Shown here piece by piece: positions 45,859 through 54,976 of a stretch of DNA of 64,000 bases. The notes under the pieces are model-generated. The model saw only the letters and a program-made list of their open reading frames with translations, ran no database searches and was not told the DNA's origin. Where the stretch lies: positions 1-64,000 of the forward strand of contig CAKPKU010000001.1 in the NCBI GenBank assembly GCA_934167365.1. Reading direction: 5' to 3'. Numbering within the stretch: the first letter of the stretch is position 1; the number at the start of each line of letters is the position of its first letter. Source of the stretch: an uncultured Clostridia bacterium (GTDB lineage Bacteria; Bacillota; Clostridia; TANB77; CAG-508). A program made the position numbers and the translations under genes.

Positions 45859-46755
45859 CTATTTTATTGTATTGTTTATATACCTTATAGACTTTATCTT
45901 ACCTGGAACATACAATAACATTATAAGAACTTTATTTTTACAACTAGTACATTTTATAAAAGACTTTTGCCTGCTTAAATACCCAAACAAAATAAAATGC
46001 TTAACAACATACAACCTCTTCCTAAACTTGACTCCTCTCATATCCATATCATTTAATATCTCATAAAAATACCTATAATATCCAAACGGGTTATTCACAA
46101 ATTCCTTATTAATATTCTTTGTATAACCTTCTTCTTGATATTCGCAAACCATTATATATTCATTATTACAAATCATCTTGTAATCCTTATCCATTTTATG
46201 GTACATCCTAGCTTCTGTAACAAATCTTTCATTATGCTCTAATTCATATCTATATTTTTTTCTAACTTCAGTAATAAAAGCTAATGCTTTCTCACCTGTT
46301 TCACCTTCTTTAAAATATAAATCAAACATTGTTGTTTCTTCTTTTTTGAATGTATTTCCCATATTATTTCCATTTTGATCAATTTTTAAAAATGCAAATG
46401 CATAAATATCTTTTCTTTCTTTATTTTTTTCATATAGCTCTTCTATCTTTTCAAATGCTTCATCTGTAAAATAATCATCGGAATCGCACTCTATCCATAT
46501 TTCACCTGTTACATATTGTGCTAAATTATTTATTGCTGTCATTTTGCCTTGATTTTGTTGTTTAAAAAATCTTATTTCAATTTCATTTTTTGTAATATAA
46601 TCTTTTATTAAATTTTCTGTCTCATCTTCAGAGCCATCATCCATTATTAACCATTCTATTTCGTATTTGCTTGACTTGTTTTTTATAAGACTTTCATATA
46701 ATTTAGGTAAACATTTTGCTCTGTTATATGTTGCTGTTAATATAGAAAACTTCAT
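45859..46755 (-). CDS. GT2 family glycosyltransferase, 298 residues
   Basis: A cytoplasmic GT2 enzyme. Motifs: FSILTATYNRAKCLPKLYESL, MDDGSEDET, GKMTAINNLAQYVTGEIWIE and CDSDDYFTDEAF. The C-terminal 100 residues are helical and basic and may sit on the membrane. Donor and acceptor are unknown. It abuts the GT4 gene upstream with no gap, so they are co-translated. A weak terminator (AAAACTGCGGTTTT) lies 20 nt past the stop. Confidence 0.9.
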   Translation of the reverse strand: MKFSILTATYNRAKCLPKLYESLIKNKSSKYEIEWLIMDDGSEDETENLIKDYITKNEIEIRFFKQQNQGKMTAINNLAQYVTGEIWIECDSDDYFTDEAFEKIEELYEKNKERKDIYAFAFLKIDQNGNNMGNTFKKEETTMFDLYFKEGETGEKALAFITEVRKKYRYELEHNERFVTEARMYHKMDKDYKMICNNEYIMVCEYQEEGYTKNINKEFVNNPFGYYRYFYEILNDMDMRGVKFRKRLYVVKHFILFGYLSRQKSFIKCTSCKNKVLIMLLYVPGKIKSIRYINNTIK

Positions 46756-47880
46756 TTAATCACCTACTAATTCTATAATTTTTTGTAATTTTTCTGTATT
46801 ATCATATTTTGCATTTGCTTGTGTATTATTAAGTATTCTCTCATCATTGTCTTTTAATAACTTGTACAATCCATCATAAATTTCATCTTCACTATTTTCT
46901 AATATCAATGACTTTTGATAATTTTCTATACATTCTCTTGCTGCTGTATTTGTTATTATTATTGGTTTATTTAATATTTTTGCTTCTTCTAATACCATTC
47001 CATATCCTTCAAATTCAGATAATAAACAAAAATAATCTGTATTTTTTATATATGGATATGGATTTTCTTTTTTCCCTAATAAAATGAATGTTTCCTCTAC
47101 ATTTTCTTGTTTTATTAAATCTTGAAGATTGCTTTTTTCTGGTCCATCTCCTATTATGTATACTTTATGTTTTAATCCTTGTTTTATTAATTTACTATGA
47201 ACTCGTATAAATCTATCTATTGCTTTTTGCTTTACAAGCCTACATACAGTTAAAAAGTTTGTTACATTTTGATCTAATTCAATATTAATATTAACATTTG
47301 ACTTTTTTATTACTAAATCTTTATCTATGTAATTATAAATAACATGCATGTTTTCTACATTTAAATTATTATATACATTTTGAAATTTATCCATATTATC
47401 TTTACTAACAAATACTAAATCATTATACTTTTTGTATATGTTCTTATCTATATATTTTTTTATTTTTGATTTAAAGTCATTTCCAAATACCTTTTCTATA
47501 TCATTGTGTATCCATACTATTTTGTGTGTATTTTTATTTCTAGTACTAAATAATCTTGTTATTGGACCTTCCAAAAATGCTATTTCTGTGTCATAATCCT
47601 GTTTTATTTTTTTATTATATATTATTTTGCTAAATAACAATATCTTTATTGGAATCCACATTTTTTGTATTTTTGTTAATTCATCATATCTACAATTATA
47701 TAATGATTTAAATTTTACTTTTTTACTTAAATCTTTTTTTAGCTCTCCATTATCATATATTGAAAATATTGTTATATCATATTTTTCTGACAGTTTATTC
47801 GATATATCTACTAATACTCGCTCTGCTCCACCTAATGTTAGGCTTGTTATTCCAAATAATATCTTTTTTATTGTTATCAC
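46756..47880 (-). CDS. GT4 family glycosyltransferase, about 371-374 residues, non-standard start
   Basis: The protein begins KKILFGITSLTLGGAERVLV, the usual GT4 N-terminus, with HNDIEKVFG, a DxxGDGP-type YIIGDGPEKSNL, LLGKKENPYPYIKNTDYFCL and LLSEFEGYGMVLEEA (E-x7-E). No ATG, GTG or TTG lies where translation should begin. AGAGGTGA is followed after 5 nt by ATA (47871-47869), exactly where Met is expected. The GTG at 47880, used here for the coordinates, is inside that ribosome binding site. It adds a sugar to the polysaccharide in the cytoplasm and is part of the glycosyltransferase run. Confidence 0.85.
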   Translation of the reverse strand: MITIKKILFGITSLTLGGAERVLVDISNKLSEKYDITIFSIYDNGELKKDLSKKVKFKSLYNCRYDELTKIQKMWIPIKILLFSKIIYNKKIKQDYDTEIAFLEGPITRLFSTRNKNTHKIVWIHNDIEKVFGNDFKSKIKKYIDKNIYKKYNDLVFVSKDNMDKFQNVYNNLNVENMHVIYNYIDKDLVIKKSNVNINIELDQNVTNFLTVCRLVKQKAIDRFIRVHSKLIKQGLKHKVYIIGDGPEKSNLQDLIKQENVEETFILLGKKENPYPYIKNTDYFCLLSEFEGYGMVLEEAKILNKPIIITNTAARECIENYQKSLILENSEDEIYDGLYKLLKDNDERILNNTQANAKYDNTEKLQKIIELVGD

Positions 47881-47884
47881 CTCT

Positions 47885-48838
47885 TTATGCACTAAAAATA
47901 ACACAATATATTTTATATGTAAATTTATTTACTGTTTTCATATAAAAATTTTTGACTGATTTATCTTTTTTTAGTATTTTGTTTTTCTTCCAATTTGGAA
48001 ATTCACTATTCAATCTTGTCCATGTCTCTTGTAATAATTGCTTTCTTATTAATTTATTTTCCACTTTTGCTATTCTAAATAATGAACTACATAGTAATAA
48101 TCGTGAATATGTATATTCTAGCTCTGTTTTATATTCTTCATATAAATTATTTTCTTTGTAATATTTTATTACATTGTCCATTATTGCAAATATATCTTTT
48201 GTTTTTTCATTTTGTGTATTTGATATTGATGAGCTTCTTTGTACATAGTGTATTAATGGCTCTTTTATAAATGATACTTTATTGTAATATGGTACCATTT
48301 TATAGAAAAATTCTACATCTTCATATCTTAACCCTTTTGGGAATTCAATTTTGTGCTCTTCTATTAAACTTCTTTTTATTAATTTATTCCATGCTACAAC
48401 TCTTCCATATGTTAGCATTTCTTTTTTATTATTGTATACTTTTCCAGTATCTATCTTGTTTCGATCTGAATACTCCCATATAAAATCACATTCTACTAAA
48501 TCGCTCTCTTCTTCTTTTGCTTTTTTATACATTTTTTCATATGTGTCTAACTCCACATAGTCATCTGAATCTAAAAAAGCTATATATTCTCCTTTTGCTT
48601 CAGGTATTCCGTAGTTTCTAGCATCTGATAGACCTCCATTTTCCTTATCTACAAGTTTTATTTTATTTGGATATTTTTTTTGATATATTTCTATTATTTT
48701 CCTTGAACTATCTGTTGAACCATCATTCACTATTATCAGCTCTATATCTTTTAAGGTTTGATTTACTAGTGAATCCATTGATTTTACTATATATCTTTCT
48801 ACATTATATACTGGTACTATAATACTAACTTTAGGCAT
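47885..48838 (-). CDS. GT2 family glycosyltransferase, 317 residues
   Basis: A GT2-A enzyme of the EpsJ/WaaV-like group. Motifs: PKVSIIVPVYNVERYI, LIIVNDGSTDSS, NGGLSDARNYGIPEAKGEYI and FLDSDDYVE. The C-terminal part is helical with a basic end. The ATG at 48838 is preceded by GGGGGG at 4-5 nt; the frame could extend 11 codons further but without a site. It closely resembles the next upstream gene in its first 130 residues, so the two probably arose by duplication. Confidence 0.92.
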   Translation of the reverse strand: MPKVSIIVPVYNVERYIVKSMDSLVNQTLKDIELIIVNDGSTDSSRKIIEIYQKKYPNKIKLVDKENGGLSDARNYGIPEAKGEYIAFLDSDDYVELDTYEKMYKKAKEEESDLVECDFIWEYSDRNKIDTGKVYNNKKEMLTYGRVVAWNKLIKRSLIEEHKIEFPKGLRYEDVEFFYKMVPYYNKVSFIKEPLIHYVQRSSSISNTQNEKTKDIFAIMDNVIKYYKENNLYEEYKTELEYTYSRLLLCSSLFRIAKVENKLIRKQLLQETWTRLNSEFPNWKKNKILKKDKSVKNFYMKTVNKFTYKIYCVIFSA

Positions 48839-48849
48839 ATTTCCCCCCA

Positions 48850-49794
48850 TTATCTTAATTTTAAATACCATTTTATATTTATATTTAAAATTATTTTCTT
48901 TAGTAATTGTTTTAAATTTCTTGCTTTTATATTTTTTAATATTTTTCTTCTTTTTATTTCTTTTATATATTTCTTTTGGTTTACTTTATCTAAATCATCT
49001 ACTTTTAAAATGATATTATTTGTATAATATATTTTTAGATTTTCTAATGTTTGTTTTGTTATATTATATTCCTTTATTTTCTCGTTCATATAGTCATAGT
49101 GATTTAGCATATCCATTGCTCTTTTCATTACTTTTTGCTGATTATTTCCTCTTGTTATGCTTGTTGTAGATTGGTAATAATAATATCCATAAACATTAGT
49201 TGATGCTACTTTTTTTGCTTTTAGCATTATTAAAGATGTTAATGCAAAATCTTCATGAAGCCTTCCTACTGGATATTTGAAATCATTTTCCTTCCAAAAT
49301 TCAGTTTTATATAAATATAACCATGCTGGTTGTAACATTAAATCTTGGTAATATAATGTATTAAATGCTTCTTCCCCTGTTTTTTCTTCAAATACTGGAC
49401 CATCTACTTTATCTATTTCATTATAATCCTCATCTACCTTTATTAGTTTGTATTTTATCATATCATAGTCTGAATCTATATACTTCTTTAAGTTTGAAAA
49501 CAAATCTATATCTATATAATCATCTGAATCTAAAAAGCATATATAGTCTCCTGTTGCCTTTTGTATTCCATAATTTCTGGCATCTGATAAGCCTCCATTT
49601 TCCTTTTTGTAATATTTAATATTTTCATATTTTTGCAAATACGGCTGTATTACTTTTTCAGAGCTGTCTGTCGATCCATCATTTACTAGTATTACTTCCA
49701 TATTATTGTATGTTTGATTTTCTACTGATTCTATACATTTTTCTAGATATTTTTGTGTATTATATATAGGAATTATTATGCTTATTAATTTCAT
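48850..49794 (-). CDS. GT2 family glycosyltransferase, 314 residues
   Basis: A GT2-A enzyme with SIIIPIYNTQKYLEKCIESV, VILVNDGSTDSSE, ENGGLSDARNYGIQKA and CFLDSDDYIDIDL. The last 60 residues are Lys-rich and helical (IKEIKRRKILKNIKARNLKQ type), which suggests contact with the membrane surface. It lies 11 bp upstream of its likely paralogue. Acceptor and sugar are unknown. Confidence 0.92.
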   Translation of the reverse strand: MKLISIIIPIYNTQKYLEKCIESVENQTYNNMEVILVNDGSTDSSEKVIQPYLQKYENIKYYKKENGGLSDARNYGIQKATGDYICFLDSDDYIDIDLFSNLKKYIDSDYDMIKYKLIKVDEDYNEIDKVDGPVFEEKTGEEAFNTLYYQDLMLQPAWLYLYKTEFWKENDFKYPVGRLHEDFALTSLIMLKAKKVASTNVYGYYYYQSTTSITRGNNQQKVMKRAMDMLNHYDYMNEKIKEYNITKQTLENLKIYYTNNIILKVDDLDKVNQKKYIKEIKRRKILKNIKARNLKQLLKKIILNINIKWYLKLR

Positions 49795-49837
49795 TTTTGC
49801 CTCCTAGCTTTGAATTTTTTTGCATTTTTCCGACTTC

Positions 49838-50938
49838 TTATGTAGTTTTATTTAATATTATATTTTCTACCTTTTTTATTATTTCATTGTTATACTTTTC
49901 TGGATTAAATTTATCTTTTATTTCATAGCCATTATTTATAAAATTTTCCATTGCATTGCTTATTTGTTTAACATCTTTTGAACACACTAAACCATATTTC
50001 CCATTTATGTCTTTTTCACTATCTGATACATCTGTTGTTATTATTGGTTTATTGAATACAAATGATTCTATATATACAACTGGATAACCTTCAAAATTTG
50101 ATGTTAAAATTACACTATCACATTGTTTAAAATATGGATATGGATTCTTTTTAGGTCCTAAAAATATTATTTCATTTTCTAAATTTAAATCTTTTACTTG
50201 CTTTTTATAATATTGTGTGTCTGGACCTGCACCTACTAATATTATTTTAAATTTATATTTTTTTTGTTTTAATATTTGAGCTGATTTTATTAATCTTGTT
50301 AATTGTTTTTGCTTTTCATCATGTCTTCCTATATTTAAAAAAGTTATTTCATCACTACTTTTTTTAAAATCTGTTATACATTCTTCTGATTTCTTTACTA
50401 TTTCTTTATAATCAATTAAGTTATTACATACAATCAATTTTTCACTCAGATATTTAAATCTTCTTTCAAAATCATTTTTAGATTCTTCTGATACAAAAAC
50501 AATTTTTGAAAACTTTTCTACATTTACTTTATTAAAAAAGTCTAAATACTTTTCTTCATTATTCTCAAAAAAACTCAAATAATTATTGTGAACCCATAAT
50601 ACACTGTTATTTGATGCAGTTCTTGCTATAAATGATGATGATAACGAATATGTTGCAAACGATATAGCACAATCAAATTTATTTTTATACTTGAAGATAA
50701 ATTTTAATCTTTTTGTTGCATTCTTCAATTTTGCTATTATTTTATTTTTATTATAACTTGGTGAATATTCTATTATTTTTACTGTTTTATCAATTATGTC
50801 CAAAAATATTCCTTCTTTTTTTTCGAGAACTAATGTTATATCATACTGTTTTTTAGCCAGATAATTTATCAATGTTACAAGTGCGGTCTCTATTCCACCT
50901 ATATTTAATGAATATGCTGCAAACAAAATCTTTTTCAT
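49838..50938 (-). CDS. GT4 family glycosyltransferase, 366 residues
   Basis: A GT-B enzyme: KKILFAAYSLNIGGIETALV at the N-terminus, WVHNNYLSFF, FLNIGRHDEKQKQLTRLI, IILVGAGPDTQYYKK, FLGPKKNPYPYFKQCD and LTSNFEGYPVVYIESF (E-x7-E). I start it at the ATG at 50938 because the family begins there, although its own ribosome binding site is poor. A strong AAAGGAG further upstream instead serves a 6-codon frame (50978-50958). It is the first gene of the glycosyltransferase run in transcription order. Confidence 0.88.
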   Translation of the reverse strand: MKKILFAAYSLNIGGIETALVTLINYLAKKQYDITLVLEKKEGIFLDIIDKTVKIIEYSPSYNKNKIIAKLKNATKRLKFIFKYKNKFDCAISFATYSLSSSFIARTASNNSVLWVHNNYLSFFENNEEKYLDFFNKVNVEKFSKIVFVSEESKNDFERRFKYLSEKLIVCNNLIDYKEIVKKSEECITDFKKSSDEITFLNIGRHDEKQKQLTRLIKSAQILKQKKYKFKIILVGAGPDTQYYKKQVKDLNLENEIIFLGPKKNPYPYFKQCDSVILTSNFEGYPVVYIESFVFNKPIITTDVSDSEKDINGKYGLVCSKDVKQISNAMENFINNGYEIKDKFNPEKYNNEIIKKVENIILNKTT

Positions 50939-50957
50939 TATATCTTGTATGATATAT

Positions 50958-50978
50958 TTAATAACTAAAATACACCAT
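50958..50978 (-). other. Possible 6-codon leader frame before the first glycosyltransferase
   Basis: AAGAAAGGAG is followed after 5 nt by ATG-GTG-TAT-TTT-AGT-TAT-TAA (MVYFSY). The stop is 19 nt before the glycosyltransferase ATG, which lacks a ribosome binding site. Translation of the leader could deliver ribosomes to the gene by reinitiation. Its use is unproven. Confidence 0.25.
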
Positions 50979-51069
50979 ACACTCCTTTCTTCATTTATTT
51001 TTATATTAATATTTAGTATAATCAAAATGTGGTAACTGTGAACTTTTAATTTGTAATTTACATTATTTG

Positions 51070-51458
51070 TTACTTATTCACTGATTTTATTTTCCATTCT
51101 CCATTTTTTGTCGATCCAATTCTTTCTATTATTCCATTTTCCTTTAAATTCTTTATATTATAAGACACACCATCTCTTGTTAAATTAAGCTTCTGTGCCA
51201 TTTCTATTTGAGTGATTTTTGGATTTTCTCTTATTAAATTTATTATTTTTTCTTGTGTAGTTTCTTGTGTGATTTTCATTTTATCAACAGCTTTATTAAT
51301 TATTTCTAACATAAATTCAATAAACTCATTTGAACTACCTGCTATATTAGAATTAGCTATTGCCTTATAATATTCCTCTTGATTTCCTTTAATTATACTT
51401 TCTATTGGTAGATATTTAAATAATTCTTTCCAATTTGATAAAATGGCAGTTTGCCATA
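51070..51458 (-). pseudogene. Remnant of a fic gene (C-terminal part only)
   Basis: The frame reads LWQTAILSNWKELFKYLPIE, SIIKGNQEEYYKAI, SSNEFIEFMLEII and then a winged helix (ITQIEMAQKLNLTRDGVSYN), the standard C-terminal half of Fic proteins. In relatives, LWQT directly follows the catalytic HPFxDGNGR motif; here that motif and everything before it are missing. The sequence joins the lytic transglycosylase stop codon exactly at that point. Fic enzymes transfer AMP to target proteins. Without the active site this fragment cannot do so, although a short winged-helix protein could in principle still be made. It has probably been truncated by deletion. Confidence 0.8.
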
Positions 51459-51460
51459 AT

Positions 51461-52030
51461 TTAGTACAATCTCTCATAAATCCCGTAATCCCTTATAATT
51501 TTCCTAACATAATTATTAGTCTCCTTATAAGGAATATTCTCTATATCAGATCCATCTTCTTTTATAACACCATCTTGAATCCATTTATCTACTGTTCCAA
51601 TTCCAGCATTATATGCTGCAATTGCTAAACAATAATTTCCATTATATTTTTGTAATAAATCTGATAGGTACTTTGTACCTAGTTTTATATTTATTCCTGC
51701 ATCAAATAGCATGTTTGGTTCAAATGTTGTATCTGTCATTACATTACTTGCCACTTCATCTGCTGTCGAATCCATTAATTGCATAACACCTTTAGCATTA
51801 CTGTTTGACACTACATTATCTTTAAAATTACTTTCTGCCTTTATTACTGCATATATTAATAATGGATCAACATCATATTCTCTAGAATATTCTGTAACAT
51901 ATTCAGAATATGTTTTCGGATACATTTTTTTCATTATCCTATCAGGAATTTTAAGCAATTTTACAATTCCTATATATGATATACATACTATTAATATAGT
52001 AATAATAAATGCCTTAAGTTTTTTTGGCAT
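51461..52030 (-). CDS. Lytic murein transglycosylase (SLT domain)
   Basis: A 189-residue protein with an N-terminal membrane anchor or signal (LKAFIITILIVCISYIGIV) and an SLT domain from about residue 48. The catalytic Glu is in YAVIKAESNF, followed by SNAKGVMQLMDST, GIKLGTKYL-like NIKLGTKYLSDLL, and AIAAYNAGIGTVDKWI. It cleaves peptidoglycan with formation of 1,6-anhydro-MurNAc, outside the membrane. It starts 22 nt after polA, so they are co-transcribed, and its stop abuts the fic remnant. Confidence 0.93.
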   Translation of the reverse strand: MPKKLKAFIITILIVCISYIGIVKLLKIPDRIMKKMYPKTYSEYVTEYSREYDVDPLLIYAVIKAESNFKDNVVSNSNAKGVMQLMDSTADEVASNVMTDTTFEPNMLFDAGINIKLGTKYLSDLLQKYNGNYCLAIAAYNAGIGTVDKWIQDGVIKEDGSDIENIPYKETNNYVRKIIRDYGIYERLY

Positions 52031-52052
52031 ACTATCTTCCCTTTCTTTTGTA

Positions 52053-54767
52053 TTATTTTAAATCATACCAATTATGTGCACAAGATACTTCTACCTCTAA
52101 TGGTACACTTAATTTAATTGCACCTTCCATGCATTTTTTTAGTATTTTTTCAACTTTTTCATGCTCTTCTTCTTTACATTCAATCATTAACTCATCATGA
52201 ATTTGAAGAACAATTTTTGCATCTAAATTCTGATTTTTTAGCTCTTTATATAAGCTCACCATTGCAATTTTCATTATATCTGCTGCTGTTCCTTGTATTG
52301 GTGTATTCATGGCAGCTCTTGCGCCAAATTGTCTTACCATATAATTATTAGAGCTTAGCTCTGGTATATATCTTCTTCTATGAAATAATGTTTCAACATA
52401 TTCGTTTTCTTTAGCCTGCTCTACAATGTCTTTCATAAATTTATTTATTCCATTATATTTTTCTAGATATTGATCTATATATTTTTTAGCTTCTTTTTTA
52501 GATATTCCTAACTGTTCAGCCAATCCAAAATCACTTATTCCATAAACAATTCCAAAATTTACTGCTTTTGCTGAACTTCTTTGCTCTTTTGTAACTTCAT
52601 CAATAGGAATATTTAATACCTTTGAAGCAGCTTGTTTATGAATATCTTCTTCATTTAGAAATGCATGAACCATATTTTTGTCTTGTGAAATATGAGCTAA
52701 TACCCTTAATTCAATTTGTGAATAATCGGCATCAACATATATGTACCCTTGTTTTGGTTTAAATACTTTTCTTAATTGTTTACCTAAATCTAAACGAGTT
52801 GGTATGTTTTGCAAATTCGGCTCTGTACTACTTATTCTACCTGTGGCTGTTATTGTTTGATGAAAATATGAATGAATTCTCCCTGTCTTTTTGTTTATAT
52901 ATGGAAGTAAACCTTCTACATATGTTGAATTTAATTTCATTAAACTTCTATATTCTAAAATTTTTTCAATTATTGGGTGCTTATCTTTTAATTTTTCCAA
53001 TATATCTACATCTGTTGAATAACCTGTTTTTGTCTTTTTTATTACTGGTAATTGAAGTTTTTCAAATAAAATAACTCCTAATTGCTTTGTAGAGTTTATA
53101 TTAAACTCTTCTCCTGCTAATTTATGAATTTCATCTGTTAAAACATTTAGCTCTTGCTTTAATTTATCTCCTATTTCAATTAGCTCTTCCTTATCTGCAT
53201 ATAATCCATTAAATTGCATTTCTGCTAATACTTGTAATAATGGCATTTCTATATTATTAAATAAATCTGTACTATTATATTCTTCTAATTTCTTCATTGT
53301 TTTTTCATACAAATTTCCAATTACATATGAATACATTGCAATTTCGTATTTTTCATTATCATTTTCTTCTACTGAATCAAAAAGATTCATTTGACCACTT
53401 ACTGAATTTTTTTGCTCACTTTCGTTTTCAACAAATTCATTAATGTCTATACCTAAATATTCCATTGATAAATCATTTAATTTATATTTATTAGTAGGAT
53501 TTATAACATATGCTGCAATTTCTGCATCATAAGATATATTTTCAGGATTTATTCCTAGCTCTTTTAATAAAACGTAATCCTCTACTAATTTATATCCATA
53601 TTTTTTTATAGCTGCATCTTCAAATATTTCCTTAAAATATTTTATTAAATTTTCAGAATTTATTTTACAATAGTATACAATTGCTTTTTCTTCATCATAT
53701 ATACTAATAGATTTTACGGTCTTTTTAATTATATTTTCACTGTTTTTATCTTCTATTTTGTATAAATAATATACTAATTTACCTTGTTTTTTAATAATAT
53801 CAATTATTTTACTAAAATTAGATTCTTCATTAATTTCAAATAAATCTTTTAATTCCTTGCTTGTAGATTCATCACCTGATAATTCAAATCTATCTATGTA
53901 TCTCTTAAAATTTAGCTCTTTAAACTTATTATATACCGCTTCTTTATCCCATTCTTTAATCTTCAAATCATCTATTGATATACCATTTATTGGAACATTA
54001 ACATCTATTGTTCCCAATGTTCTTGACAATAAGGCTAAATCTTTATTTTGTATTAAATTTTCTTTTAATTTTCCTTTTATTGTTGATGCCTCATCTTTTT
54101 CTAATAAATTATATAAATTGTCAATTGTTTTATATTCCCCAATTAGCTTATATGCTGTTTTTTCGCCAACTCCTGGTACTCCTGGTATATTATCTGAAGA
54201 ATCTCCCATTAAACCTTTTACTTCGATCAATTGTTTTGGCAATACATTATAAGTATTTATTACCTTTTCTTTATCAAAATCTTCTATCTCTGTTTTTCCT
54301 GCTTTAGTTCTAGGAATATGTATTGTTACTTTATCAGTTGCAAGCTGAAAAGTATCTCTATCTCCTGAAAGAATTGTTACATCTAAACCTGCTTCTTCTC
54401 CTAATCTAGCAAATGTTCCTAATATATCATCTCCTTCATAACCCTCTTGCTCTATTATTGTTATATTCATTTTTGTTAATACATCTTTTATAATAGGCAT
54501 TTGAGCAGCTAATTCATTTGGCATACCTTTACGGTTTGCCTTATATCCTTCATACATTTTATGTCTTGCTGTTGGTGCTTTTAAGTCAAATGTTACAGCT
54601 AAATAATCTGGTGATAAATCCTCTTGTGCTTTAAACATTATTGCTAAAAAACCATATACTGCATTTGTATATGTTCCATCTTTCGTTGTTAACATTTTAC
54701 TTCCCATTATTCCATAAAATGCTCTATTTAATATGCTATTTCCATCTATTAGTAACAATCTACTCAT
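52053..54767 (-). CDS. polA: DNA polymerase I
   Basis: A 904-residue family A polymerase. The 5'-3' exonuclease domain occupies 1-290 (LLIDGNSILNRAFYG; GVPGVGEKTAYKLI helix-hairpin-helix). The middle domain (about 310-480) lacks the DxE-type carboxylates of the proofreading site (its motif region reads VYYLYKIEDKN), as in Bacillus, so 3'-5' exonuclease activity is probably lost. Polymerase motifs are intact: A DADYSQIELRVLAHIS, B RSSAKAVNFGIVYG, C LQIHDELMIE. It fills gaps and removes RNA primers. GGAAGAATA precedes the ATG, and a consensus-like promoter lies 31 nt upstream. Confidence 0.97.
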   Translation of the reverse strand: MSRLLLIDGNSILNRAFYGIMGSKMLTTKDGTYTNAVYGFLAIMFKAQEDLSPDYLAVTFDLKAPTARHKMYEGYKANRKGMPNELAAQMPIIKDVLTKMNITIIEQEGYEGDDILGTFARLGEEAGLDVTILSGDRDTFQLATDKVTIHIPRTKAGKTEIEDFDKEKVINTYNVLPKQLIEVKGLMGDSSDNIPGVPGVGEKTAYKLIGEYKTIDNLYNLLEKDEASTIKGKLKENLIQNKDLALLSRTLGTIDVNVPINGISIDDLKIKEWDKEAVYNKFKELNFKRYIDRFELSGDESTSKELKDLFEINEESNFSKIIDIIKKQGKLVYYLYKIEDKNSENIIKKTVKSISIYDEEKAIVYYCKINSENLIKYFKEIFEDAAIKKYGYKLVEDYVLLKELGINPENISYDAEIAAYVINPTNKYKLNDLSMEYLGIDINEFVENESEQKNSVSGQMNLFDSVEENDNEKYEIAMYSYVIGNLYEKTMKKLEEYNSTDLFNNIEMPLLQVLAEMQFNGLYADKEELIEIGDKLKQELNVLTDEIHKLAGEEFNINSTKQLGVILFEKLQLPVIKKTKTGYSTDVDILEKLKDKHPIIEKILEYRSLMKLNSTYVEGLLPYINKKTGRIHSYFHQTITATGRISSTEPNLQNIPTRLDLGKQLRKVFKPKQGYIYVDADYSQIELRVLAHISQDKNMVHAFLNEEDIHKQAASKVLNIPIDEVTKEQRSSAKAVNFGIVYGISDFGLAEQLGISKKEAKKYIDQYLEKYNGINKFMKDIVEQAKENEYVETLFHRRRYIPELSSNNYMVRQFGARAAMNTPIQGTAADIMKIAMVSLYKELKNQNLDAKIVLQIHDELMIECKEEEHEKVEKILKKCMEGAIKLSVPLEVEVSCAHNWYDLK

Positions 54768-54797
54768 TATTATTCTTCCTTTCTTATCTGCTTTCCA

Positions 54798-54826
54798 ATT
54801 ATATAAAAAAAATATTATAAAATCAA
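54798..54826 (-). promoter_or_regulatory. Sigma-A promoter of polA
   Basis: On the minus strand TTGATT is followed after 17 nt by TATAAT. The -10 box ends 31 nt before the polA start codon, which leaves room for a short leader with its GAAAGGAAG site. Confidence 0.7.
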
Positions 54827-54945
54827 TATTTTTAGCTGCTATAATATAAATTGATTTAGTATATAATTCTAACTTTGAATTATTAATTGTTTTTTTGACA
54901 TTTTGTGCTATAATATCAAAAATAAAACTAAAATTTGAAAGGTAG

Positions 54946-54962
54946 CTAATTATTATAATTAG
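54946..54962 (+). promoter_or_regulatory. Palindrome before the two-HTH regulator gene
   Basis: A perfect palindrome CTAATTAT-T-ATAATTAG lies 14 nt before the ATG and downstream of a TATAAT at about 54909. The place and symmetry suit an operator for autoregulation. It could instead be a leader hairpin that affects translation, because the start has only a weak GGTG site. Confidence 0.4.
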
Positions 54963-54976
54963 TATATGGTGTTTTT

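Noticed and set aside
51070..51477. Independent MarR/ArsR-like winged-helix regulator
   Set aside because: The residues before the winged helix match the segment that follows the Fic active site, so a truncated fic gene explains the whole frame better.
54894..54914. TTGACATTTTGTGCTATAAT as a sigma-A promoter of the two-HTH regulator
   Set aside because: The two boxes are only 8 nt apart, too close for one promoter. The TATAAT may be used with another -35 box, but I see no good one.
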